A DNA stretch of 64,000 bases from Malachius bipustulatus (lineage: Eukaryota > Arthropoda > Insecta > Coleoptera > Melyridae): assembly GCA_910589415.1 (NCBI GenBank), contig OU342637.1, positions 30,782,162 to 30,846,161 of the forward strand, written 5' to 3'. The notes below the pieces were generated by a model, which had not been told where the DNA came from, made no database searches, and worked only from the letters and a program-made list of their open reading frames with translations. Below are positions 33,863-42,860 of this stretch, piece by piece (the first letter of the stretch is position 1; each line of letters starts with the position of its first letter). The position numbers and the translations under genes were made by a program.

Positions 33863-34709
33863 TTGGTCGTATACCAAACAATAAACATAAAATATCCAGT
33901 TGTTAGTCGTGTACTAACCATAAGCTCGTCAAATTGTTAGTCGTATACTAACCAATAAGTTCGTCAAATTGTTAGTCGTATACTAACCAATAAGCTCGTC
34001 AAATTGTTAGTCGTATACTAACCGTTCATCCATCAATAAAGGTGTTAGTCGTATACTAACCGTAAGTTAATCGATCAATCTGTTAGTCGTATACTAACCG
34101 TTTCTGAATCGATCAAGGTGTTAGCCGTATGCTAACCGTAAGTTAAGCGATCAATCTGTTAGTCGTATACTAACCGTATTTGAATTGATCGAGGTGTTAG
34201 CCGTATGCCAACCTTAAGTTAATCGATCAATCTGTTAGTCGTTTACTAACCGTATTTGAATTGATCAAGGTGTTAGCCGTATGCTAACCGTAAGTTAAGC
34301 GATCAATATGTTAGTCGTATACTAACCGTATTTGAATTGATCGAGGTGTTAGCCGTATGCCAACCTTAAGTTAATCGATCAATCTGTTAGTCGTTTACTA
34401 ACCGTATTTGAATTGATCAAGGTGTTAGCCGTATGCTAACCGTAAGTTAAGCGATCAATATGTTAGTCGTATACTAACCGTACTTGGATTGATCAAGGTG
34501 TTAGCCGTATGCTAACCGTAAAGTTAAGCGATCAATCTGTTAGTCGTATACTAACCGTACTTGGATTGATCAAGGTGTTAGCCGTATGCTAACCGTAAAG
34601 TTAAGCGATCAATCTGTTAGTCGTATACTAACCGTACTTGGATTGATCAAGGTGTTAGCCGTATGCTAACCGTAAAGTTAAGCGATCAATCTGTTAGTCG
34701 TATACTAAC
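33863..34709 (-). repeat. Array of ~22 hairpin-forming repeats in the gypsy 3' region
   Basis: Units of 17 bp, mostly GTTAGTCGTATACTAAC or GTTAGCCGTATGCTAAC, recur 22 times from 33902 to 34709 with a mean period of about 38 bp. A diverged unit at 33863-33877 (TTGGT-CGTAT-ACCAA) precedes them and a broken one at 34731 follows. Each unit is a 6-bp stem with a 5-base loop. From about 34100 on, T-A and C-G stem types alternate, giving a ~77-bp higher-order repeat. The C-G type hairpin is bracketed by ATTGATC and GATCAAT, which can form an outer stem. Paired changes keep the stems; see the findings. Confidence 0.9.
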
Positions 34710-34805
34710 CGTATTTGGATTGATCAAAGTGTTAGTCGTTTCATATTTTATGATCGTTTTGTCAAGTCAACTACATTTATAAGCTGAGTAGACCGTTGTC
34801 CACAA

Positions 34806-34950
34806 CTAAAACTTATTCTCACCTCTTAAAACGACCCATGGCTTAATCTTGTCAACCGCCATCACGGTTTTAGATTTCGAACGTCCTTCTCGTAGGTCTT
34901 CAACCTCATAGCGATCATCCGGTAAAACATTTGTAACTCTTGCTTATAAA
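34806..34950 (-). pseudogene. Integrase C-terminal end in shifted frame
   Basis: After a frameshift near 34935-34950 the minus strand reads LPDDRYEVEDL...AVDKIKPWV and ends with TAG at 34806-34808. This is the usual C-terminal tail of gypsy integrases. The frame open to 34862 is the shifted one and does not give the natural end. Confidence 0.65.
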
Positions 34951-35515
34951 TCTTTGCGGCAGCTCGAGCCTTATTGTCGAACCTCTCCTTTTGCATCTTC
35001 TGGTCTTCGGTAATTCGCTGCTTAATAGAACCTCTCAGTTCAGCTAAATCGATTCTATCCAAGCTCACTTGAATTGCGCTCAAAATGTTTGACTCAGCAA
35101 CATGACATGGTTTGTATCCGGCCAATGCTTCAAGTGGCGAGACACCAATACTTTTATTGTAAGTGCAGTTCATAGCGCTCTGTATAGATTTAATGGGCTT
35201 ATCCCATTCGTCTTCAGGGTTATCTGCAGATGTAGCTGCTAAAGCATGTAAGATAGTACCGTTGTACCTCTCGCATTGCCCATTGGCACGGGGAGTTGCT
35301 ACAGCATTCAAAGTATGCTTTATACCGTAAGTCTTACAGAAGGTCTCAAAAGTTTGTGACGTAAATGCTGTACCTCTATCAGTCACTACCCTTTTCGCTA
35401 CCCCAAATAAATAAAACATGTCGAGCAACATTTTTGTTACATATCGTGTTTTCGTACTTTTTACTGCTTCGATTATCACATATTTTGTGAACGCATCAAC
35501 AATGACCAGTAAATA
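34862..35515 (-). pseudogene. Gypsy integrase, catalytic core (downstream of an in-frame stop)
   Basis: It is in the same frame as the upstream pol part but separated from it by a TAA at 35516-35518. The core continues after the stop with YLLVIVDAFTKY, so the break lies inside the catalytic domain. Counting from the first internal ATG (35479), Asp 34 lies in VVTDRGTAF and Glu 70 in GQCERYNG, with 35 residues between them, the DD35E spacing of retroviral-type integrases. The first Asp is in the upstream part. Integrase joins the element's DNA ends to the chromosome in the nucleus. Confidence 0.85.
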
Positions 35516-37260
35516 TTATTTATTGTCCCTTCGGCTAGTCACAAAAGGTCCTACGTGATCCATGTGTAACATATAGAAAGGTGTAGCTACCTTTTCTATA
35601 GGGTGTAACGACCCTTGTTTCTTTCCAGGACGAGGTTTGTAATATTGGCAGTTCAAACATGAAGATACATACTTCTTGACAAATTTTCTCATTCCTGTAA
35701 ACCAGTAGTTTTCCTCCATTTTTCTCAAGGTTTTCTCTAGACCAAAATGTCCCATATTGTCGTGACAAAGTCTACAAATCTGCCATCGAACGTTACGAGG
35801 TACTAACCAAGCAGTTTTATTATTCTCGAGTCTTCGATAGACGATTCCCTTTTTCAAACAATATTTTTCAAAATACTGTTTGGTTTCATTATTTCTGACA
35901 TCATCTTTCAAAATATTTAGTATCATGGTAACTTGTTCATCTTGTAACTGAACAGCATGCAACCACTCGCCTTCTGTTATGTCTACTTGTAGAACATCAA
36001 CCACCAGCTCCCGGCTTAGAGCATCCACATGAGACATTTGCGTTCCAGGACGATGTTCAATCGAAAAGTTAAAATCTTGGACTTCTAACCACCATCGGCC
36101 TACACGAGGGAGCAAATCCTTTTTACTAAATGTTGTTCTTAATGCACTACAGTCCGTGATAACCTTGAACCTCATTCCCAATAGGTAAGTTCGAAAATGT
36201 CTTAACGAGAGCACGACAGCTAGAGTCTCGAGTTCGTAAGAGTGAAACTTGCGTTGCTCTGGAGACGTTTGCTTGCTGTAGTAAGCAACAACGACACGTA
36301 GGCCATCACTTTTAATTTGGATGAGCATTGCACCAAAACCCAATGAACTGGCATCTGAATGGAGTTCCGTTACTAAAGATGGGTCAAAAATAGCTAAGAC
36401 AGGTTTGGTAGTTAGAATTTCTTTAACTTTCTGAACAGCGTCATCCTGTTCTTTAGACCAAATCCAAGGGTTGGATTTCTTTGTAAGTCGTGTTAGTGGT
36501 TCAACAACTCGAGCGTAATCTTTAATAAACTTACGGAAATAACCTGACAGGCCTAGAAATTGTCGAATTTCTTTGACGTTACTAGGGCTCCTCATCATTA
36601 ATACAGCTTCAACTTTTTTGGTTCCCGGTTTCACGCCCTCAGAACTAATTTCTCTTCCCAAGTAATCAATTTGCTTTTTGAAAAATGCACATTTGCTTAA
36701 TTTCAGAGTTAGCTTATGTTCACGCAATTTGTAAAGGACGGTTTCGAGTCGTGATAGTCCTTCGTCAACTGATTCACATGGAATGATTATGTCATCAATA
36801 TAGGGAAAAGCTATGTTATTTTTCAGTTTTCCTAGAACGTTGTTTATAAGTTTTTGAAAAATACTGGGTGAATTCGTCAGGCCGAAAGGCATTCTTAGAA
36901 ATTCATAATGTGATTCCGGTGTCACGAATGCCGTTTTCTCAACAGAATCTGGTGCCATAGGGACTTGATAAAAACCCGAGGCTAAATATAACGTAATATA
37001 AAATTGATTATTGCCTCCTAACTTGTCAATTTGTTCATCGATTAAAGGGAGTGGATATTTATCCTTAACTGTGATCGCGTTTAATTTTCGGTAATCAACG
37101 CACATCCTGTAGTCATTTGTTTTCTTCTTCACTAGGAGAATGGGACTAGCATAAGGGGAGCTGGATTCCCTAATAATGTTATTTTGTAAAAGTTCGTCAA
37201 TAATTTTCGACAATATCGCTTTTTCTTGTACGGCCATTCGGTACGGTCTATAAACAACAG
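35516..37260 (-). pseudogene. Gypsy pol: reverse transcriptase, RNase H, start of integrase
   Basis: The first ATG is at 37237, but the same frame reads SVVYRPYRMAVQ just upstream, so translation entered from the protease side. RT: residue 84 is Tyr in ITLYLASGFY, where the family has the first metal-binding Asp; the YIDD box (146-149) is intact. RNase H: Asp 295 (LHSDASS), Glu 337 region (YELETLAV), Asp 362 (ITDCSAL) and Asp 405 (SHVDALSR) are present. Integrase zinc finger: His 492, His 497, Cys 527, Cys 530. First integrase Asp: 560 in HMDHVGPF. The frame stops at TAA 35516-35518. The loss of the RT Asp should inactivate DNA synthesis by this copy. Confidence 0.9.
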
Positions 37261-37674
37261 AGGTTCTTCACTAGTGCATTTAATATGCATTTCAATGCCA
37301 TCAGTTTTTCCTAATTCACTTATTGAAAATGCAAGGCAATCTCGGTATTGCTGAAGTAAATTAAATGTTATCGTTTTCTGATCGGGTGAGAGATCCTTGT
37401 CAAAATTAATCGAATTGAGATCAAAAACAGAATTGTTATAATTTTCTTCAATAACTTCAATTTCATTTATATCTAGAGAAGGTAAATTCCTTAATATTAG
37501 CTTATCTTTAGTTTTTGTAATTACTACGTTTTCATTGCAGAGAAAATCACGTGCGATTATAAGATCATGACTCAAGTATTTATCATCAAGGACGATAGCA
37601 ATAACATTAACAACCGCTTCTTCGATTATTATTTTCAGATCGCATTTTTGGTTACTCACTGTCATATTACCCAT
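37132..37674 (-). pseudogene. Gypsy pol: protease C-terminal part to RT linker (shifted frame)
   Basis: The frame reads MGNMTVSNQKCDLKI... and HDLIIARDFLCN, the flap and C-terminal half of a retropepsin, then a linker with EEPLL. At about 37255-37262 a one-base shift moves the correct frame to the RT part. At its upstream edge, near 37672, another one-base difference separates it from the protease active-site part. The protease would cleave the Gag and Pol polyproteins in the particle. Confidence 0.75.
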
Positions 37675-37838
37675 GAAACATTTTTAGAGAAACAGGCTTA
37701 TTATTTTCTTGAATTGAAACTCTAGCATTGAATGCCGTTGATCGCTTGATTATCGTACAGTCGCTACCGCTATCCAGCAAACATTTAATCTTGAAATTAT
37801 TTATTTGAGCAGTTTTAATAAAAATATTTGAATGGCTA
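37675..37838 (-). pseudogene. Gypsy protease, active-site part
   Basis: The minus strand reads KCLLDSGSDCTII at about 37755-37790, the DSG active-site motif of retropepsins. It is cut off on its upstream side by the MITE at 37839 and shifted relative to the downstream half at about 37672. The region is too short to stand as a long open frame. Confidence 0.75.
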
Positions 37839-38247
37839 AGTGCAGAAAGGGAAGTACTAACATTTTAACGAAAAATGAGTTACACATGCTTTCATATAGT
37901 TTCGACCTAGCCCGATCGTTTGGCGCAGAAAAGAAAGTCATGCGATGCGATTTAGTTGTTCTTATAGGCTACGCAGAAAATCCCGTTTGATGCAGAAAGG
38001 GAAGTACTACAACAACACTTTCCTTTCTGCTCTTAATAGTTTTAAATTTGCGAGATTTTAAAAATAATAATGGCACAGATAAGGTAACACACAAAGTGAA
38101 ACTTGCTCTTCTTCATAATAATTATTTATTTACATGGCACAATTAATTAATAAAAAAAATGCGTCGATGCAGATTAAGAGCAGTGCCTACCCAGTTTATA
38201 TTGATTTTCTCAGAACTAATATTTTGAAGTACTTCCCTTTCTGCACT
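37839..38247. mobile_element. 409-bp MITE in the gypsy element, TA duplication
   Basis: The inverted ends AGTGCAGAAAGGGAAGTACT lie at 37839 and (inverse) 38228-38247 and are flanked by TA at 37837-37838 and 38248-38249. A second pair of the same motif, TGCAGAAAGGGAAGTACTA at 37991 and CTTTCCTTTCTGC at about 38018-38030, forms a central hairpin. The element therefore has four copies of its end motif, two in each direction. It has no coding region. The host family is unclear; the TA duplication is consistent with Tc1/mariner-type mobilisation. Confidence 0.8.
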
Positions 38248-39230
38248 TAGACGTTCATTTGTTGTACTGGTACTACTTGGATTTCATTTACACGTTTCGT
38301 TTTGTAACCAAATTTATTAGTACAAAATTCTTGAGTATGCCCTAATCGGTTGCATCCCTTACATTCAACCCTTGGCTTCTGACAATCCCGTACTCGATGA
38401 TCTCCACCACAATTGAAACAGGATATTTTCTTGGACACATTCGTAGGACGAGAGTCTCCAGGTTTGAAACTTCGTTTTGAAAATTTACTTTGGGATCGAG
38501 CATTATTTAGATAGCCAGGAACATTGAAATTTGATTTCGGATTTGAAGTGGAAGGTAGGTATTTCGTTGACGACACATTACTGAGATAATTTGCTAGATT
38601 ACCAATTGTTTGAAAATTTGCCGCCCTTGCGGGTAAAGCAATTTTGTTATCATTAATCCCTTCAATTACAATAATACATTCTTCGGGAATTGCCAAATTT
38701 AAACGATTTAATTTTGCTGCCTTTTCATAACAATAGTCGCCCAAGTTTTGACCAGGAACAGGGTTATAGTTTGCAGCCTCAACCAGTAATTTACCAAATC
38801 GAATCGGCGTCGGAAAGTTCTGAATAAGTTGTTGTTTCATGTCCAGCCAATTTAAGCCAAGATTTGGTAGTGAGTCATACCATTTACGTGCATTACCTCG
38901 TAGTCGATTTGTGGCTAACTTAAATACAGTTTCATCTGACCATCTATGCAAAATGGCTAGTTCGTCTATTTTGCGAACCCAGTCGGTTGCACTTTGGGAA
39001 CTTTCCATGCCAGGTTCGAATGCGGGTATTACCGTTTCATCTAAATGCGTATTGGTACTGGAATGGGTACTTACAATTTGCTGCAACGCCGCCAATTCCC
39101 TTTTTAACTCACTTATCGTACTACTTGTATCATCATCCCTTACTGTTCTCGGGCTACGGGAGTGCCTGCTCCTTGATCGATGGGAGTGCTGAGATTGCGA
39201 GCGGTGGCCCCTTTTGCCTGATCGCCCCAT
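38247..39230 (-). CDS. gag: Gypsy Gag (capsid and nucleocapsid), 327 aa
   Basis: The ATG at 39228-39230 starts MGRSGKRGHRSQSQHSHRSR, an Arg/Ser-rich start. A helical capsid-like region follows, with WVRKIDEL and LRGNARKWYDSL typical of gypsy Gag. Two zinc knuckles lie near the C-terminus: CFNCGGDHRVRDC (CX2CX3HX4C) and CKGCNRLGHTQEFC (CX2CX4HX4C). The stop TAA is formed by TA of the target duplication plus the first base of the MITE. Without the MITE a TAG would stand at the same codon, so the Gag end is unchanged by the insertion. The protease frame begins in another register just downstream, which suggests Gag-Pol frameshifting in the family. Gag packages the element's RNA in cytoplasmic particles. 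Confidence 0.9.
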   Translation of the reverse strand: MGRSGKRGHRSQSQHSHRSRSRHSRSPRTVRDDDTSSTISELKRELAALQQIVSTHSSTNTHLDETVIPAFEPGMESSQSATDWVRKIDELAILHRWSDETVFKLATNRLRGNARKWYDSLPNLGLNWLDMKQQLIQNFPTPIRFGKLLVEAANYNPVPGQNLGDYCYEKAAKLNRLNLAIPEECIIVIEGINDNKIALPARAANFQTIGNLANYLSNVSSTKYLPSTSNPKSNFNVPGYLNNARSQSKFSKRSFKPGDSRPTNVSKKISCFNCGGDHRVRDCQKPRVECKGCNRLGHTQEFCTNKFGYKTKRVNEIQVVPVQQMNV

Positions 39231-39337
39231 TATTTGTCACTGCACTTTAGTTTAAAAAAACGAATAAACTGTTACTTTTATTATTATTAATGAACAAAAG
39301 AACTCAAAATTAGGGTGAAGCGTACGTCTTGGGGTGT

Positions 39338-39350
39338 ATCCCACTTCTGA
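39338..39350 (-). promoter_or_regulatory. Primer-binding site, tRNA-Leu type
   Basis: The minus strand reads TCAGAAGTGGGAT two bases inside the 5' LTR. This is complementary to the 3' part of animal tRNA-Leu (acceptor ending ATCCCACTTCTGACA before CCA), offset five bases from the CCA end. It primes minus-strand DNA synthesis. Confidence 0.7.
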
Positions 39351-39352
39351 TT

Positions 39353-39566
39353 TGTTAGGGGAGTTTAGAAAAAGTCAAATAGACTCAAATTAAGCCAAAC
39401 AATGAATTTTAATGAACAATGTAATAATAAGTAATGACAATTATTCGTATTGAAATATATCAATGCTTCACGGTGAGCGTGTCGCGACAGAGTGATTCGA
39501 CCCGGTCTTATCTACCAGTCAGTTAGTTTTTTGCAGACCAGTCGAATTTATGAGCTGTTTCTAACA
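39353..39566 (-). repeat. 5' LTR of the gypsy element
   Basis: 214 bp, identical by eye to 33362-33575. It begins TG and ends CA in both orientations. Confidence 0.95.
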
Positions 39567-39570
39567 ATTG
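39567..39570. repeat. ATTG target-site duplication (right)
   Basis: It matches 33358-33361. Confidence 0.8.
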
Positions 39571-40678
39571 AAACTTGTATTAATTCGTATCTACTTCTCA
39601 TATTATGTGGGGCCGCTTTCCACACTGTAACATTCCCTGTTAATTATTATGCAGCAGCACAGTGAAGTTTGAAGGGTGCTCTTAACGCTTTGGGGTTAAT
39701 GAAATTGTGAATCGGTTTGTAAACAATGGCAAGCTGCATACAAAGGTCGGTCTCTTTTCAACACTGCATGGCCTATTTAATGCCGACCAGGCCAGGCAGC
39801 CATTCATGTTGAAAATCATTCAGTGCACTCGGATGAGCACAGTAATATACTATAATAATAATTATTGTAAAAATCAAAGGAAATTCTCACAATATCCTCA
39901 AAGTATAGCCATGAAGCAAGCGATACGGATATCTAATCAAATCAAAATTGGCCTTTTGGGATGCCGTGCGTTCTTCTCACGGTTTTTTTTTAAGAAAAAA
40001 AAATGAATATTCATAAGCAGAGGCAGAGGGTGTACCAATCAATATTTTAAGCAGGTTAGACAGAGAGGTTCATGAAAAAAAAGATGTTATATAATATGAC
40101 GATATAGGTGCTCGGCAAAAAAAGGCTGCGACCGAATCCAAGTCTATAAAAACGGGCCCCTTATCCCTTATCAATCTGATCGAACATGTTCTCATCTGTA
40201 ACCGTAAAGCGAGGTCTACCCTGCCATCTACTAGCTGTTGAATCCCTTTGTCCTAGGCGTGGGAGTGTGAAAATGCGATAATAGGAGACCCGCCACACGC
40301 GGAGATTACAATCCAAATACGCTCGCTTCGGATGGTTTTGCGGGCCGACCGAGGGGTAATTTATAAACTAATCTGATGTCGGGGTTAGTTCTTGCGTCGT
40401 AGAGGTAGGTACGCCACACCACCAGATCTAACCGTAGTTGAGCCTCTCTGTGCCCGCGACGATTAAATTAATTTCCTCCCTCTCTTATTATTCATGTCGA
40501 CGATTTGATGAAGTAGATTTTTTTCTATTTGAAATTAAAGTGCTCGAGCTTACCTACCTGTGATTTTTCATTATAATTTGTTTTCTTTCTTTATCTTTTT
40601 TTGTTTACTTTACTATAATCTTGGCTAAAGTATTATTGCCTTAAAACAGCATCGAATAGCGTTGCGTAGACAACTTTA
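39571..40678. other. Non-coding stretch, no gene seen
   Basis: A 99-codon frame at 39707-40006 ends in a poly-Lys run and has no family signature. A TCTATAAAAACGGGCC word at about 40143 resembles a TATA box, but nothing recognisable follows it. Confidence 0.4.
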
Positions 40679-41935
40679 TCAATAGGTACATCTCTTATTT
40701 TCTTTCACTCTGGGAGCGGTGCATGAGCGGTAATTTCGATTCACGTTGGCCTTGAATCGCTGCAGGTTGTATACTTCGGAAAACACGCCCTTTGGAATGC
40801 CATTCCGAAGTGATGCGGTTATATACACAAATGAAGTCTGAAATTGGGTGGTACGAGGTGTAACGCGCCGAACCTGATAAGGATGGGCATCTGCGGCTCG
40901 ACGTGTATTTCCGCCCGGTCTTTTTCTAGGTGAGATCAAGCGGGCCACGTCATTTGAACCCTTTCCGTAAAAATATCTGTAAAACAGACTCAGGTCAGCT
41001 ACTCTTCTTCGATGTTCGAGAGTGTCTAAATTTTTTGTCAAATCTGGGTCCGCAATCAAGTGGATGACTCTTTTCTGATTAGAGTCAAGTAATCTCAGCG
41101 TATGTTTAGGAGCTGAGCTCCAAACATGTGAGCAGTACTCTAAGGATGGTGTACTGTGGTGTTGTGGTGTATAAAATTTCTTCGTGCGAAAGAGTGTTCC
41201 AAGTTTTTGAGAAGCGCTCTTAGCCAGACCTGCAACATGATCATGCCAAGACATGTTCGCCCCGAGGCTCACTCCAAGTAAGCGAAGAGATGTCGATGGA
41301 GTAAAGGAGTGTCCCGCCGTCACCATATCTGGCTCCAAGACGTTGACCTTTTTGGAGAAGACGACTGCTTGGGTTTTTCCTATGTAGTATTATTCCTAGT
41401 ATGGCAACTTCTTGCTCCCTGAAAGTCTGTGCGTCGATGGCAGACGTTCGCGCATCTAAGGTATAAGAAGATATGAGTGTACTGTCGTGGGCAAAACTGT
41501 AAATTGGATTTTTTGTTGTTTCAAGCAAGTCGTTTATAAATATTAGAAAGAGAGTCGGAGATAAAATGGATCCCTGAGGCACACCGGCATTGATGGAAAA
41601 GGTCTCAGAAAGAACTCCGCATCGACTGCCACCTGTAATGAACGATCTCCGAGATAACTCGCAAGCCACAAGCAGAATTTCTCGAGCATGCCATAAGCCT
41701 GCAGTTTTGCCAACAGTCCATCATGCCAAACACGGTCGAAAGCTCTAGAAATATCAAGCGGAACCCCTCGAGACAACCATGGTGCTCGATTGCGCCGTTC
41801 CACAGCTCGGTGACGTAGGTGAGGAGGTCACCAGTTGACCTCTGTTTGCGGAATCCGTATTGGCGATCGCTGATTATATCATCTCCTTCCAAGTACTTTA
41901 AAAGATGTCGATTAATAGCTTTCTCCAGTGCTGCA
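40679..41935 (-). pseudogene. Decayed CR1/Jockey-type LINE reverse transcriptase
   Basis: On the minus strand, from 41935 downward, the order is ISDRQYGFRKQRST (RT block 2), DISRAFDRVWHDGLL (with the first catalytic Asp), AGVPQGSILSPTLF, and SFAHDSTLIS where FADD is expected. The RT C-terminal thumb follows, then a long C-terminal region with LEYCSHVWSSAPKHTLRLLD and ADLSLFYRYFYG, typical of CR1/Jockey-group ORF2 tails. The parts lie in at least three frames (about 41605-41892, 41543-41803, 41241-41669, 40679-41338), so several indels are present. The 5' end is cut in the RT domain at about 41935, next to a run of A. No tail or target duplication was identified. Confidence 0.85.
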
Positions 41936-42430
41936 AAAAAAAAAAATGAGGAATATACCTACATAAAATATTGAGAAAAATGAGTTTAAAGTATCATAAA
42001 ATTGACCAAAAATGACAGTTCAATTTCTATTAAATTAGCTAAATTGACAGATTCCTAGAATCAATAAACATATTGTTGTGTTGTACAACGTTGCCAGATT
42101 TATTTTTATTACTTGTATTTTGTGATTTTGTGATAAATTTTTGGTATAAGTTTTGGTATAAGTTTCTATTCCAAAATACATCAAGCTACAAATGAGTCAC
42201 GCAAGAAGTTCAAGGCGAGGATTACTTTCGTTTCGAGGGGTCGCCAAATAGCGATTTTATTTAATACTTTTTGTTTTCTCAGTCCTTACTTTTACAATTT
42301 TCTTGAAAGTTCAGGTAAAAAAACCTAACAATGACTAATAATCTGACTTGGTCACTTTTTGCTCATCTTCATTATTCGATAAAATCGATACGTATATCGT
42401 AAACTCATTTGGTGAGAAACATTATTTTGT
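41936..42430. other. Non-coding, no feature seen
   Basis: AT-rich sequence after the LINE truncation point. It starts with a run of A and has no other landmark. Confidence 0.4.
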
Positions 42431-42559
42431 GAAATTTGCTCTAAAAATATCGATTCCAACATATATAATGTCAACTTACAAACTGGGGCATGCGAAAAGG
42501 GTAAGGAGAAATTTCGAGAGGTGGTCAACTAGGTACATTATGGACCGATTGGTGGTTTT

Positions 42560-42790
42560 TTGGCATCGTCTTAATTTTCGGGCACCAGGATTTAGGGATC
42601 ATTTTCCCGAGGTAGTGAGAGAGTTGCTTTTTGTCGGAATTATCAATTTTTGTCGCTTGAGTTTCAAAAATGGCGGTGCTACGACTCTTTCAAAATGTCT
42701 GATTTTTTCTTCGCGTTTGAAAAAAAATTCATACACAACGATTTAGTAAGTGAATGAAGATTTTCCAATTCCAAGATTGCATAAAAAAAA
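42560..42790 (+). repeat. Dispersed repeat family B, copy 1
   Basis: It shares with 56750-56900 the words GGGATCATTTTC.CGAGGTAGT, TTGTCG, AAAAATGGCGG.GCTA and a following ATTTTT block, same orientation. The 132-codon frame at 42348-42746 passes through this repeat and has no family signature, so I do not call it a gene. Confidence 0.55.
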
Positions 42791-42793
42791 ATA

Positions 42794-42860
42794 TGGCCGC
42801 AAGCGGCCATTGATAGGCCGCTAAAGCGGCCCACGTGCGTGCCGCTGCCGCGGCACGAAT
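42794..42860. repeat. Cluster of three GC-rich stem-loops
   Basis: GGCCGCAAGCGGCC, GGCCGCTAAAGCGGCC and CGTGCCGCTGCCGCGGCACG stand one after another in AT-rich sequence. Each is a perfect or near-perfect stem of 5-8 bp with a small loop. Confidence 0.75.

Larger units (their letters stand above)
33362..39566 (-). mobile_element. Ty3/gypsy LTR retrotransposon, recent, with damaged pol
   Basis: The element has LTRs of 214 bp that read identically, begin TG, end CA and are flanked by ATTG. On the minus strand the order is 5' LTR (39353-39566), tRNA-Leu-type primer site, gag with two zinc knuckles, a MITE insertion, protease, RT, RNase H and integrase, a ~1.2-kb 3' untranslated part with a hairpin array, and the 3' LTR (33362-33575). 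The RT-RNase H-integrase order places it in Ty3/gypsy. No envelope gene is present. Identical LTRs mean a recent insertion, yet the pol frame has several lesions, so this copy was probably moved by enzymes from a relative. Confidence 0.95.

Noticed and set aside
33863..34709. CRISPR-like array
   Set aside because: Repeats are regularly spaced, but the spacers are themselves repeated and the context is a eukaryotic LTR retrotransposon.
33576..34805. Possible envelope gene downstream of gypsy pol
   Set aside because: No open frame of adequate length; the region is filled by the hairpin array.
42348..42746. 132-codon frame
   Set aside because: It passes through dispersed repeat family B, which recurs at 56750-56900 without an open frame.
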